In this document: positions 38,806 through 47,958 of the stretch, piece by piece | Layout of the letters: each line of letters opens with the position of its first letter | How positions within the stretch are numbered: the stretch's first letter is position 1 | NCBI GenBank assembly: GCA_903877135.1 | Contig: CAIRCN010000074.1 | Span: 62,001-126,000 of the forward strand | DNA length: 64,000 nt | Direction: 5' to 3' | From: an uncultured Opitutia bacterium | GTDB lineage: Bacteria > Verrucomicrobiota > Verrucomicrobiia > Opitutales > Opitutaceae | Position numbers and translations under genes: made by a program | Notes under the pieces: generated by a model | The model's input: only the letters and a program-made list of their open reading frames with translations | Databases searched by the model: none | Told to the model about the DNA's origin: nothing

Positions 38806-39944
38806 GGAGGAAGGGGGAGGGTGACGCGGAACTCACAGCCTCGGTTGGGCAGGTTTTCCGCAGCGATGGATCCATGGTGAGCGTCAACTATTTTCCGGCA
38901 GATGGCGAGGCCCAAACCTGTGCTAGTTTCGCCCGCCGTGGGCCGCACCGACAGGCGACTGAAATCCTTGAAAAGCTTGTCACGCTCGTCGTTGGGGATG
39001 CCGGGCCCCTGGTCCTTGACGGAAAAAACGCCGGTGGTCGAGGTCCGTTGGACTTCTACGGTTACTGTCGATCCGGGAGGGGAGAATTTGACGGCGTTGC
39101 TGATGAGATTGTCCACGACTTGCTGCATCTTGGCGGCGTCGATGCACACGTAGGGACCATTGCCGGACGGAGCGAAAGTGACATGCGTGCCTTTTTTCGC
39201 GGCATCGATGTTGCTCAGGTATACAGACTTTTCGATCAGGTCGGATAGACTGTGCTTCTCCGGGTTTATCTTCAGCTCGCCTGATTCGATCGTAGCGACG
39301 TCCAGCAGTTCGTTCACCATTTCCAGCATCGATTGACTGGCAGTGTGGATCGTTTCGATCAGATCGAGCTGATCCGGGGTCAGCTGGCCGACAGTGCCTT
39401 CGCGCAAAAATTCCGCCAGACCGCGGATCGAGGCCAGCGGATTGCGCAAATCGTGGGCGGCCATGCCCAGAAAACGGTTCTTCGCAGCATTGGCCTTGCT
39501 CAGTTGCTCAACCAAAGATTTTTGCTGCTCGGCGAGCAGTTGGTTTTGCAGATGAGTGCGGATCCGCGCGACGACTTCCTTCGCCTGAAAGGGCTTGGGC
39601 AGGTAGTCCACGCCTCCCGCTGTCAGACCTTCGACGACATCGTCGGACTCGTTTTTCGCCGTGATGAACACGATGGGAGCGCAGTTGTCGCCGTGTAGGC
39701 GCTTCAAGGCCCGGCAGGTCTCAAACCCGTTAATGCCAGGCATGACAACATCGAGTAGAATCAAATCAGGCTGAAAACTATCATAGATCTCCATCGCGCG
39801 TTCACCCGACTCGGCGTGGGCGAGTTCATAGCCCTCCGACTTCAATATCCCGCTCAAAATCCGGAGGTTCAGCCGATCATCGTCCACGATCAATATCTTC
39901 CGGCCACGCAGGTCGGCGGACTGGGATTGAAGCAGTGATTCCAT
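38802..39944 (-). CDS. Receiver-linked sensor histidine kinase
   Basis: A 380-residue soluble kinase. An N-terminal receiver (about 15-130) has DDDR, phospho-acceptor Asp in LILLDVVMPG, and the Lys in YLPKPF. A short coiled coil leads to HisKA with His in AAHDLRNPLASIRGL (about residue 172), then HATPase_c with N-box QQVVDNLISNAVKFS, G1 box DQGPGIP and G2 box TSTGLGLAICRK. There are no membrane segments, so it senses a cytoplasmic signal or is driven by phosphate from another kinase onto its receiver. It is the first gene of the signalling/ATPase cassette. Confidence 0.93.
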   Translation of the reverse strand: MESLLQSQSADLRGRKILIVDDDRLNLRILSGILKSEGYELAHAESGERAMEIYDSFQPDLILLDVVMPGINGFETCRALKRLHGDNCAPIVFITAKNESDDVVEGLTAGGVDYLPKPFQAKEVVARIRTHLQNQLLAEQQKSLVEQLSKANAAKNRFLGMAAHDLRNPLASIRGLAEFLREGTVGQLTPDQLDLIETIHTASQSMLEMVNELLDVATIESGELKINPEKHSLSDLIEKSVYLSNIDAAKKGTHVTFAPSGNGPYVCIDAAKMQQVVDNLISNAVKFSPPGSTVTVEVQRTSTTGVFSVKDQGPGIPNDERDKLFKDFSRLSVRPTAGETSTGLGLAICRKIVDAHHGSIAAENLPNRGCEFRVTLPLPP

Positions 39945-39979
39945 CGAATGGTAGATTTTGGACTAATCTTTGGATAGCT

Positions 39980-40009
39980 ATAATATTGGCATGCGAGGCG
40001 AGCCTGCAA
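39980..40009 (-). promoter_or_regulatory. Candidate promoter of the signalling cassette
   Basis: On the minus strand TTGCAG (40009-40004) and TATTAT (39985-39980) are spaced by 18 bases, about 35 bases upstream of the hybrid kinase ATG. The same AT-rich spot reads TATAAT on the plus strand (39979-39984), so it might also serve metK, whose -35 would then be poor. Confidence 0.35.
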
Positions 40010-40130
40010 GGGCGCAATTGATCTCCATTTTGGAGGCCGGAAGCCAGCTATCTATCGCATCAGTGAATTAGCATGCGTTGATATTTGACTTGCCTGATCC
40101 CTCGGTCATGCCCACCTAACGGTTACATTT

Positions 40131-41297
40131 ATGGCTAACTCATTTGTTTTCTCCTCCGAATCCGTCGGAGAAGGGCATCCGGATAAAGTTGCGGACCTCA
40201 TCTCTGACAGCGTGCTCGATGCCTGCCTCGCGCAGGATCGTTTCAGCCGTGTGGCCTGCGAGACCATGGTCAAGTCGAATATGGTCATTCTCGCGGGCGA
40301 AATCACCACGCGCGCCAAGCTCAACTACGAGGCCATCGTCCGCGCCGCCATCCGGGACATCGGCTACGTCAACATCGACGATGTGTTTCACGCCGACACC
40401 GTCTTCATCAACAACTACCTGACCAAGCAGTCGCCCGACATCGCGCAGGGCGTGGATGCTGTGAAAGTGAAGGGCAAAAAGAAGGCCGAGCAAGGAGCGG
40501 GTGACCAAGGCCTGATGTTTGGCTATGCCTGCAACGAGACCCCCGAGTTGATGCCTACGCCGATCATGTTCGCGCATCGCCTCGGGCGCCTGCTGACCAA
40601 GATCCGAAAATCCGGCAAGGCCCCGTGGCTCCGTCCCGATGCCAAATCGCAGGTCTCGATTCGCTACGAGAACGACAAGCCGGTCGAGGTGGTGAATGTC
40701 GTCATCTCCACACAGCACACTCCCGAGGTCACCCACGCCCAGATCGAGAACTACCTCATCGAGCACGTCATCAAGAAGGTCATCCCGGCCCGCATGCTGA
40801 CGAGCAAGACCCAATTCCTTATCAACCCCACCGGACGTTTTGTCGTCGGCGGGCCGCAGGGCGACTCCGGCCTCACCGGTCGCAAGATCATTGTGGATAC
40901 TTATGGCGGCTGGGGCCGGCACGGCGGCGGCGCCTTCTCCGGCAAGGATCCGTCCAAGGTGGACCGCTCGGCCGCCTACATGGCCCGCTGGGTGGCGAAG
41001 ACCATCGTCGCTGCCGGGCTCGCCGACCTCGCCGAACTCCAGGTCGCCTACGCCATCGGCTATCCCGACCCCGTTAGCGTGTATGTTGACACGATGGGCA
41101 CGGGCAAAGTGTCCGACGAAAAGATCGCGCGCGCCGTCACCAAGGTGTTCGGGTTCAAGCCCGCCGAGATCATCGAGCAACTCGACCTGCTCAGGCCGAT
41201 CTATCGCCAGACGACCAACTATGGGCACTTTGGCAAGCACGGCCTGCCTTGGGAGCAAACCAACAAAGTCGCCGCCCTCCGCGCCGCGGCCCAGTAA
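40131..41297 (+). CDS. metK: S-adenosylmethionine synthetase
   Basis: A 388-residue enzyme forming S-adenosylmethionine from ATP and methionine. Hallmarks are [18 protein letters not shown] (ATP/metal site), [13 protein letters not shown] (the conserved MetK hexapeptide region), and [19 protein letters not shown] (second signature). It has a 186-base untranslated leader in which I recognise no known SAM or SAH riboswitch. ahcY follows after 43 bases, completing half of the SAM cycle in one transcript. Confidence 0.97.
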   Translation: MANSFVFSSESVGEGHPDKVADLISDSVLDACLAQDRFSRVACETMVKSNMVILAGEITTRAKLNYEAIVRAAIRDIGYVNIDDVFHADTVFINNYLTKQSPDIAQGVDAVKVKGKKKAEQGAGDQGLMFGYACNETPELMPTPIMFAHRLGRLLTKIRKSGKAPWLRPDAKSQVSIRYENDKPVEVVNVVISTQHTPEVTHAQIENYLIEHVIKKVIPARMLTSKTQFLINPTGRFVVGGPQGDSGLTGRKIIVDTYGGWGRHGGGAFSGKDPSKVDRSAAYMARWVAKTIVAAGLADLAELQVAYAIGYPDPVSVYVDTMGTGKVSDEKIARAVTKVFGFKPAEIIEQLDLLRPIYRQTTNYGHFGKHGLPWEQTNKVAALRAAAQ

Positions 41298-41315
41298 GCG
41301 CCTGCCCGCCTTCTC

Positions 41316-41328
41316 AACCGTCATTTTC
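41316..41328 (+). promoter_or_regulatory. Shared 13-base motif upstream of ahcY
   Basis: AACCGTCATTTTC, identical to the element before infB (11687-11699), ends 12 bases before the ahcY ATG. There is no Shine-Dalgarno sequence between them. Confidence 0.3.
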
Positions 41329-41340
41329 CGACCCTCTCTC

Positions 41341-42777
41341 ATGGCCAAAGCCAACAAATCCCCGCGCGCATCCGCCGCACCCGACCACCACGTCAAAGAC
41401 CTCTCGCTCGCCGACTGGGGCCGGAAAGAAATCTCCATCGCTGAGCACGAGATGCCCGGCCTCATGTCCGTCCGCAAAAAGTTCGGCCCGAAGAAGCCGC
41501 TCGCCGGCGTCCGCATCACCGGCTCGCTGCACATGACGATCCAGACCGCCGTGCTCATCGAGACGCTGAAGGAACTCGGCGCCGACGTGCGCTGGGCCTC
41601 GTGCAACATCTTCTCGACGCAGGACCACGCCGCCGCCGCCATCGCTGCGACCGGCACGCCCGTCTTCGCCTGGAAGGGCGAGACACTCGAGGAATACTGG
41701 GCCCTCACGCTCCGCGCGATTTCGTTTCCCGGCGGCAAGGGCCCGCAGCTGGTCGTCGATGACGGCGGCGACGTCACGCTCCTAATCCACAAGGGCTGCG
41801 AACTCGAGGAGGGCAGCGACTGGGTCAACACTTCTTCCACCTCCCACGAGGAGCAGGTCATCAAGGACACTCTTAAACGCGTGCACAAGGAAGACCCGAA
41901 GCGCTGGACCAACATCGTGAAGGAGTGGCGCGGCGTCTCCGAGGAGACGACGACCGGCGTCCACCGCCTCTACCAGATGTTGGAGAAGGGCAAACTCCGC
42001 GTGCCCGCCATCAACGTCAACGACTCGGTCACCAAGTCGAAATTCGACAATCTCTACGGCTGCCGCGAGTCGCTCGCCGACGGCCTCAAGCGCGCCACCG
42101 ACGTCATGATCGCCGGCAAGGTCGCCTGCGTCTGTGGTTACGGCGACGTCGGCAAGGGCTCCGCGCATTCGCTCAAGGGCTTCGGCGCGCGCGTCATCGT
42201 CACCGAGATCGACCCCATCAACGCCCTCCAGGCCGCGATGGAAGGTTTCGAGGTAAACACCATCGAGTCCACCCTCGGCACCGCCGACATCTACGTCACG
42301 ACGACCGGCAACAAGGACATCATCACGCTCGAGCACATGCGGCGGATGAAGGACCAGGCCATCGTCTGTAACATCGGCCATTTCGACAACGAGATCCAGA
42401 TTGACCGGCTCAACATGTCCGACGCGAAACGCCTCAACATCAAACCGCAATATGACATGTATACCTTCCCCAAGGGGAACAGCATCTACATGCTCGCCGA
42501 AGGCCGGCTGGTGAACCTCGGCTGCGCAACGGGCCACCCGTCGTTCGTCATGTCGAACAGCTTCACGAACCAGACGCTCGCCCAGCTCGACCTGTGGCGG
42601 AACAAGGACACCTACGCGATCGGCGTCTATCGGCTGCCGAAGCACCTCGACGAGGAAGTGGCGCGGCTGCACCTCGAAAAAATCGGGGCCAAGCTGACCA
42701 ATCTCACCAAGGAGCAGGCGGCCTATCTCGGTGTGCCGGTGGGCGGACCTTACAAACCCGACCACTACCGCTACTGA
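41341..42777 (+). CDS. ahcY: S-adenosylhomocysteine hydrolase
   Basis: A 478-residue NAD-dependent enzyme splitting S-adenosylhomocysteine into adenosine and homocysteine. The substrate domain has [17 protein letters not shown] and the region [19 protein letters not shown]; the NAD-binding loop is [11 protein letters not shown]. The C-terminal KPDHYRY is the family ending that reaches the neighbouring subunit's NAD site. The start at 41341 is supported by the family N-terminus, although the open frame runs back into metK. Its homocysteine product would feed methionine synthase, which may be B12-dependent, matching the cobalamin genes downstream. Confidence 0.97.
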   Translation: MAKANKSPRASAAPDHHVKDLSLADWGRKEISIAEHEMPGLMSVRKKFGPKKPLAGVRITGSLHMTIQTAVLIETLKELGADVRWASCNIFSTQDHAAAAIAATGTPVFAWKGETLEEYWALTLRAISFPGGKGPQLVVDDGGDVTLLIHKGCELEEGSDWVNTSSTSHEEQVIKDTLKRVHKEDPKRWTNIVKEWRGVSEETTTGVHRLYQMLEKGKLRVPAINVNDSVTKSKFDNLYGCRESLADGLKRATDVMIAGKVACVCGYGDVGKGSAHSLKGFGARVIVTEIDPINALQAAMEGFEVNTIESTLGTADIYVTTTGNKDIITLEHMRRMKDQAIVCNIGHFDNEIQIDRLNMSDAKRLNIKPQYDMYTFPKGNSIYMLAEGRLVNLGCATGHPSFVMSNSFTNQTLAQLDLWRNKDTYAIGVYRLPKHLDEEVARLHLEKIGAKLTNLTKEQAAYLGVPVGGPYKPDHYRY

Positions 42778-42840
42778 GCGCGGAGCAAATTCGGCGGACG
42801 AACCGCGGATTTTGTTGCGTCGAGGGATTTTCGCCTTGGG

Positions 42841-44103
42841 GTGAACCGCATCGCCATGCCCTCGCCCAGCCCCAATCGTCCGTCCGACTCACCGCCGGCG
42901 GAGGCGCGCCGGTCCGACCTGCCCCTGTTCAGCTCGGCTTTCGCCGAGGTGCGGCGCTGCCAGCGCCATGTGATCGCGGAGTTGCTTGTGTCGGCCTCTG
43001 TGCTCAGCACCAGCCATGTCAACGGTGGGCAGCGCGGCGACCTGCGCTTTTTGGTCAACCACCAGAGCTGCGAGCCGGTGAAGCATCAGGAGCGTTTCGA
43101 GCTGATCACGGCGCTCGGACAGGACGGTTACCATCGGCTCGTGTGCGCAGAACTCGGCCTCGATCCCGCGCAGACCGCGCTGATGGGCACGGCGGCCACG
43201 ATGCAATATCTCGGCCTCGTCACCCACCGGTGGGACGACCTCGCGGTCACGGCGATGGTCACGGGGGGCGTGACGGGCAACGCGGGCAGCGCGGGCGATC
43301 CGGCGAACTACGACGAGCGGGATGGCGCGTGGCACCGCACCAATGTGCCGGTCGGTGACGCCAAGGCGCCCGGCACGCACGGTGGCACGATCAACACGCT
43401 GCTGCTGTTTTCCTCGCCCTTGAGCGATAGCGCGCTCGCCCGCGCGGTCGTGACCATGACCGAAGGCAAGACGAGCGCGTTGCTCGAGTTGGCCGTGGGC
43501 AGCAAGACTTCATGGCGGCCGGCCACCGGCACCGGCACCGACCAGTTTGCCATTGCCGCGCCGGCCAGCTGCGGCCCGCGGCGCACTTGGACGGGGCACC
43601 ACACGAAGGCGGGCGAGTTGATCGGCCGGGCCGTGCGCGATGCGACGCTGGAGGCGTTGCGCTGGCAAAACGGCCTCGAGCCCAGCTACACACGTTCGCT
43701 CTTTCACGCGCTGGGCCGTTTCGGCCTGACGGAGGAGGCCTTCAAGCTAGCGCAGGAGCGGCTCCTATCGGAATCCGAATTTCAACTGCTCAAGGGCAAC
43801 TGGCGGCCAGTCGTCTATGAGCCGCAGTTGGCGGCGGCCGGTTACGCGTTCGCGGCCGTGCTGGACCGCGTGCTCGCCGGCACGCTCGGCGCATCCTCGG
43901 CGCGCGAGAGCCTGCTGCATCAGGCGGCGCTCATGGCCGCTGGACTGGCAGGGCGGCCCGACGGGTTTGCCGATTTCCGGCGCGTGCTCATGCCGCATCT
44001 GCCGCCCGCGCCGGACGAGACGCAGGACGCGCTGATCGCGGCGGCGGTCGCGCTCGTCCAACGCGCGGTCGCGCTCGGCTGGCAGCGCAAGTGGACCGCC
44101 TGA
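42841..44103 (+). CDS. cbiZ: Adenosylcobinamide amidohydrolase with C-terminal extension
   Basis: A 420-residue protein. Residues of about 40-275 match CbiZ, which removes the aminopropanol side chain from adenosylcobinamide to give adenosylcobyric acid, for salvage or remodelling of foreign corrinoids. Visible family features are GTINTLLLFSSPLS, VTMTEGKTSALLEL, ATGTGTDQFAIAAP and TKAGELIGRAVRDA. Typical CbiZ ends near there; here about 145 further residues, mostly helical and Ala/Leu-rich, follow and are not recognised. GTG 42841 or ATG 42856 may be the start. It precedes cbiB by 21 bases, so cleavage and rebuilding of the side chain are encoded together. Confidence 0.85.
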   Translation: MNRIAMPSPSPNRPSDSPPAEARRSDLPLFSSAFAEVRRCQRHVIAELLVSASVLSTSHVNGGQRGDLRFLVNHQSCEPVKHQERFELITALGQDGYHRLVCAELGLDPAQTALMGTAATMQYLGLVTHRWDDLAVTAMVTGGVTGNAGSAGDPANYDERDGAWHRTNVPVGDAKAPGTHGGTINTLLLFSSPLSDSALARAVVTMTEGKTSALLELAVGSKTSWRPATGTGTDQFAIAAPASCGPRRTWTGHHTKAGELIGRAVRDATLEALRWQNGLEPSYTRSLFHALGRFGLTEEAFKLAQERLLSESEFQLLKGNWRPVVYEPQLAAAGYAFAAVLDRVLAGTLGASSARESLLHQAALMAAGLAGRPDGFADFRRVLMPHLPPAPDETQDALIAAAVALVQRAVALGWQRKWTA

Positions 44104-44124
44104 CCGGACGGTGCGCCTCCCGCC

Positions 44125-45129
44125 ATGTCCGCCCTGACGACATCGATTGCTGGCACCTGGGCAGAGGTGAGCGGTTGCTTCGCGCCGCAGTTTGCGCTCT
44201 GGTCGGCCCTGGCGCTGGGCCTCGACGCGCTGATCGGCGATCCGGTCTTTCGCTGGCATCCGATCCGGTTGCTCGGTCGCTGGCTCGCGGGGATCGAGCG
44301 GCAGCTTTTTCGCGCCGAGTGGAACGGCTACGGCGGCGGCGTGCTGCTGTTTCTCCTGCTGGCGGCGAGCGTGCTGCCGCTGTGTTTCGCCCTGCTGGTG
44401 GCGGCCCGAGCATGGCATCCGCTCGCGTTTCACGCGATGGCGGGGGCGATCCTGTGGGCCTGCCTCGCGTTGCGCGACCTCATCGTCCACGGCGAACGCA
44501 TCGCCCGGGCCGTGGCGCGGGGCGATCTGCCCGCCGCCCGCGCGGGGATCGGCATGCTGGTCGGGCGCGACACCGACAAAATGGACCTGCGCGCCTGCGG
44601 CCGCGGCGCCATCGAGAGTCTCGCCGAAAATCTGGTGGACGGCGTGTTGTCGCCGCTCGCCTTCGCCCTGGCCTTCGGCCCGCTCGGCGCGATGCTCTAC
44701 AAGATCGTCAGCACGATGGACAGCATGGTGGGCTACAAATCGGACCGCTACCTGCGCTTCGGCTGGTGCGGCGCGCGGCTGGACGACGCGGCCAATTATC
44801 TTTTCGCGCGCTGGAGTTTTCTCCTCCTCACCGCGCTGGCTTTTGTGCTGCCGGGATTTTACGGACGGAAAGCCTGGCGCGTCGGCCGCACCGACCATGC
44901 CTTTGTGCCGGGGCCGAACAGCGGCTGGCCCGAGGCCACCATGGCAGGCGCGCTGGGCGTGCGCCTCGTTGGGCCTCTCTACAAGAACGGCGTGCAAGTC
45001 TGCGATCTTTGGCTGGGCGATCCGGCGGACCCGGCGGGGGCGGACCCGCGCGACATCCGGCGCTGCTACCTGCTGCTCATCCTCGCCACGCTCGTCACCT
45101 TTGGGCTCGGCTGGCTGGTGTCGCGCTGA
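44125..45129 (+). CDS. cbiB: Adenosylcobinamide-phosphate synthase
   Basis: A 334-residue integral membrane protein (about 5-6 segments) that attaches aminopropanol or its phosphate to adenosylcobyric acid. Family motifs are LGLDALIGDPVFRWHPIRLLGRW at the N-terminus, MLVGRDTDKMD, ESLAENLVDGVLSPL, YKIVSTMDSMVGYKSDRY, and GPNSGWPEATMAGALGVRL. It is the last gene of the metK-ahcY-cbiZ-cbiB run and converges with cobQ 21 bases away. CbiZ and CobQ make its substrate. Confidence 0.95.
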   Translation: MSALTTSIAGTWAEVSGCFAPQFALWSALALGLDALIGDPVFRWHPIRLLGRWLAGIERQLFRAEWNGYGGGVLLFLLLAASVLPLCFALLVAARAWHPLAFHAMAGAILWACLALRDLIVHGERIARAVARGDLPAARAGIGMLVGRDTDKMDLRACGRGAIESLAENLVDGVLSPLAFALAFGPLGAMLYKIVSTMDSMVGYKSDRYLRFGWCGARLDDAANYLFARWSFLLLTALAFVLPGFYGRKAWRVGRTDHAFVPGPNSGWPEATMAGALGVRLVGPLYKNGVQVCDLWLGDPADPAGADPRDIRRCYLLLILATLVTFGLGWLVSR

Positions 45130-45150
45130 CGCTCGTGCGGGCGGGTGTTG

Positions 45151-46608
45151 TCAGAGCCCGAGGTAACGGCGCACCGGGTTGAGGTTCACGTGCGCCGTGA
45201 TGTGGGCGGCCATGGCGGTGTAAATAGCCTGGCGCTGCTCGATCCACGGCACCGGATGTGCAAGGTGCGCGGTGAGATTGGCGGCCGCCGCGATGTGCGC
45301 GCGCAACGCCGGTGCCTCGAACCAGCCGTGCAGATACGTGCCCCAGACGTTGCCCTGCCGCGCACCTTCGGGCCGGCTCGTGCCGTCGGCGTCCTGCACG
45401 GTCTGCAACGCCGCGACGGGGGCAGTGGCGGCGGTGCGACCCATGTGAATTTCGTAGGCGGCCCAGCGTTGGCCCGTGCATTCGGCCGTCACCTGCCGCA
45501 CGATTTTCGTGAGCTCGAAATGCGTCGTCATCGGCAGGAGCCCGAGGCCGGGTTCGTCGCCGGCGTCGCCCGCCAAGCCCGCGGGGTCGAGCAGCCGTTC
45601 GCCGAGCATCTGGTAGCCGCCACACACGCCGACGACGAGTGTGCCGCGCCGGGCGGCGGCGATGAGCACTTCATCGAGGCCACTGGCGCGCAGCCAACGC
45701 AGGTCGGCGATGGTGTTTTTCGTGCCGGGAAGCACGATGCAGCGCGCGGCGGCGAGCACCGCCGAATCGGCGGTCCAGCGGGTGCGCACGCCGGTGTCGC
45801 CCCACCAGGGCTGACAGTCGGTGAGGTTGGCGGCATGCGGGAGGCGGACCCACGCGATGGTCTCGCCAGTGCCGCGGTCTTCGTCGGCCGCTGTCAGGCC
45901 GTCCTCCTCCTCGGGTTGGAGATCGGCGCGGAGTGGCACGGTGCCGAGCACGGGCAGGCCCGGCGCGTGTGGCGCGAGCCATTGCTCCGGGTGGGGAAAC
46001 AAGCCGAGGTCGCCGCGGAAGCGGTTGACGATCGCGCCGAGTCCGCGCGCGCGGTCCTCGGGCGGGAGCAGCGCCCAGGTGCCGGCGAGCTGCGCGTAAA
46101 TCCCGCCGCGATCGATGTCGCCCACGAGCAGCCAGCGACCGTCGAGGTGGCGCAGCGGTCGCAGGTTCACGAGGTCGCGGTCCATCAGGTTGAGTTCGAC
46201 GGGGCTGCCCGCGCCCTCGAGCACGAGCACGTCGCAGCGGTTTTTCCAGCCGTCGAGCGTGTCCGCGACGATCTGCCAGTGGCGCACAAAATCCCGATAG
46301 TAATCCCGCCCGCTCTGGAGCTGCTGCGCCTGGCCGAGCACAACGAGCTGGGAACCCTGCGGGCCGCTAGGCTTGAGCAGGATGGGGTTCATCTCGACGA
46401 GCGGCCGCAACCCGCAGGCCTCGGCTTGCACCACCTGGGCGCGCGCCATCTCGCCACCCTCGATGGTGACCGAGGCATTGTTGGACATGTTCTGCGCCTT
46501 GAACGGCGCGACGCGCACGCCCTGTCCCCGCAGCCACGCGCAGAGCGCGGTGGCGATCCAGCTCTTGCCCGCGCCGGAGGCGGTGCCGAGAACGCCTAGG
46601 GCTTTCAT
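45151..46608 (-). CDS. cobQ: Cobyric acid synthase
   Basis: A 485-residue glutamine-dependent amidotransferase (CobQ/CbiP) that amidates four carboxylates of adenosylcobyrinic a,c-diamide. The N-terminal DRTG-like ATPase domain has LGTASGAGKSWIATAL and FKAQNMSNNA. The C-terminal triad-type glutaminase has the nucleophile Cys in GVCGGYQMLGERL and the catalytic His in YLHGWFE. ATG 46608 is preferred to a TTG at 46617. It is the last gene of the btuB operon, 28 bases after cobO. The earlier ring-forming cob/cbi genes are absent from the window, so it may act on imported incomplete corrinoids. Confidence 0.95.
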   Translation of the reverse strand: MKALGVLGTASGAGKSWIATALCAWLRGQGVRVAPFKAQNMSNNASVTIEGGEMARAQVVQAEACGLRPLVEMNPILLKPSGPQGSQLVVLGQAQQLQSGRDYYRDFVRHWQIVADTLDGWKNRCDVLVLEGAGSPVELNLMDRDLVNLRPLRHLDGRWLLVGDIDRGGIYAQLAGTWALLPPEDRARGLGAIVNRFRGDLGLFPHPEQWLAPHAPGLPVLGTVPLRADLQPEEEDGLTAADEDRGTGETIAWVRLPHAANLTDCQPWWGDTGVRTRWTADSAVLAAARCIVLPGTKNTIADLRWLRASGLDEVLIAAARRGTLVVGVCGGYQMLGERLLDPAGLAGDAGDEPGLGLLPMTTHFELTKIVRQVTAECTGQRWAAYEIHMGRTAATAPVAALQTVQDADGTSRPEGARQGNVWGTYLHGWFEAPALRAHIAAAANLTAHLAHPVPWIEQRQAIYTAMAAHITAHVNLNPVRRYLGL

Positions 46609-46636
46609 GCGGGGCAAGGCGAAGCGGTGCGGAGAA

Positions 46637-47248
46637 TCAAAACTCCACGCCGACCTGCGCCTTCACGCCGGCTTTGAAGGGATGTTTCACCTCGGTCATC
46701 TCGGTAACGAGATCGGCGGCCGCGATCAGTTCCGCGGGTGCACCGCGGCCGGTGATGACGACGTGCTTGCCGGGCGCGCGGGCCTTGAGCGCCGCGAGCA
46801 CCTCGGCGACCGGCAGGTAATCGTAGGCGAGGACGATGTTCAACTCGTCGAGCAGGAGAAATTTCACCTCGGGGTTTTGCAGCGCGGCGCAGGCGAGATC
46901 CCAGCCTTTGTGGCAACTTGCGATGTCGGCGGCGCGATTCTGCGTGTCCCAGGTGAAGCCCTCGCCGGTGCGGTGCCATTCGAGCAGCGGACTGTGCAGC
47001 GCGCGTGCCACCGCGGTGTCGCCCGCCTTGACGAACTGGATCACGACGCTGCGTCGGCCGTGGCCGAGGTTGCGCGCGAGGAGGCCGAAGGCCGCCGTGC
47101 TTTTGCCCTTGCCGGGGCCGGTGTGAACGATGACGAGATCGCGCTTCTCTTTCGCCGCAGCGATCCGCGCCTGCATCTCCACCTGCAGTGCCTGCATGCG
47201 CGCCTCGTGCTCTGGTTCGGTGGGCAGGGTGTGGTTGGGATCTTTCAT
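46637..47248 (-). CDS. cobO: Cob(I)yrinic acid a,c-diamide adenosyltransferase
   Basis: A 203-residue CobA/CobO/BtuR-type enzyme transferring the 5'-deoxyadenosyl group from ATP to cobalt. The P-loop GPGKGKSTAAFGL lies near residue 45; later motifs are VVIQFVKAGDTA, FLLLDELNIVLAYDYL and HVVITGRGAP. The first 35 residues (charged helix) are usual. The ATG overlaps the btuD stop by four bases, consistent with coupled import and adenosylation. Confidence 0.95.
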   Translation of the reverse strand: MKDPNHTLPTEPEHEARMQALQVEMQARIAAAKEKRDLVIVHTGPGKGKSTAAFGLLARNLGHGRRSVVIQFVKAGDTAVARALHSPLLEWHRTGEGFTWDTQNRAADIASCHKGWDLACAALQNPEVKFLLLDELNIVLAYDYLPVAEVLAALKARAPGKHVVITGRGAPAELIAAADLVTEMTEVKHPFKAGVKAQVGVEF

Positions 47249-47958
47249 GGAAGTTTGAGGACGAGGCCGGGGGCGATTTCGGCGCGCACCCCAAAGACCT
47301 CGCGCAGCAGCGCAGGCGTGAGCACCGCAGTCGGCAGGCCTGCGGCGCGCAGCCGGCCTTCGTGCAATATGACCACCATGTCCAGACAGTGTGCGAGGCG
47401 CAAATCGTGGAGCGAGAGGAGCAGCGTGCGGCCGGCGCGCTTGATCTCATCGGCGAGCACCAGCACTTCGAGGGCGTGCCGCACGTCGAGGGCGGCGAGA
47501 GGCTCGTCCCAGAGCTGCAACGGCGCTTCAGTCGCCAGCGCGCGCGCGAGGAGCACGCGATGGCGCTCGCCGCCGGACAGGCGGTTCACCGGCCGGTCGG
47601 CCAGGCCCAGCAGGTCGAGCCGTGACAACACCTGCTCGATTCCGCGATCATCATCGCCATGTGCAAAGCGGCCCTGGGCCACGACGGAGCGGACGGAAAA
47701 CCCGAATTCGAAATGCGCCTCCTGAGGAACCCATGCCGCCGCGCGGCCTCGATCGAGCACGGGGATGTCGCCCAGTGGCCGGTCGCTCCAGCGCACGGCG
47801 CCGCCGCCCGGCAGCAGCCCGGCGGCGATTTGGAGCAGCGTGGATTTGCCGGAGCCGTTGGGGCCGACGAGTCCGACCAGCGTGCCCGGCGCGAGCGTGA
47901 GGCTCACGTCGTGCAGGCGGTTCGGCACGCTCACGCCGATGAGGTCGAGGGCGTTCAT
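47245..47958 (-). CDS. btuD: Vitamin B12 ABC transporter ATPase
   Basis: A 237-residue ATPase of the FecCD/BtuCD importer class. Walker A is GPNGSGKST, the Q-loop is in AWVPQEAHFEFGFSVRSVV, the signature is LSGGERHRV, Walker B is LQLWDEPLAALD, and the H-loop His is in LLSLHDLRLA. ATG 47958 overlaps the btuC stop by four bases. Sequence alone cannot separate B12 from iron-siderophore importers; the riboswitch, btuB upstream and cobO downstream make B12 the likely substrate. Confidence 0.9.
   Translation of the reverse strand: MNALDLIGVSVPNRLHDVSLTLAPGTLVGLVGPNGSGKSTLLQIAAGLLPGGGAVRWSDRPLGDIPVLDRGRAAAWVPQEAHFEFGFSVRSVVAQGRFAHGDDDRGIEQVLSRLDLLGLADRPVNRLSGGERHRVLLARALATEAPLQLWDEPLAALDVRHALEVLVLADEIKRAGRTLLLSLHDLRLAHCLDMVVILHEGRLRAAGLPTAVLTPALLREVFGVRAEIAPGLVLKLP

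Noticed and set aside
39945-40130. SAM or SAH riboswitch before metK
   Set aside because: No match to any consensus I know could be traced on the plus strand; only general hairpins were seen.
45145-46599. Long plus-strand ORF antisense to cobQ
   Set aside because: cobQ has intact catalytic motifs; the antisense frame has no recognisable domain.
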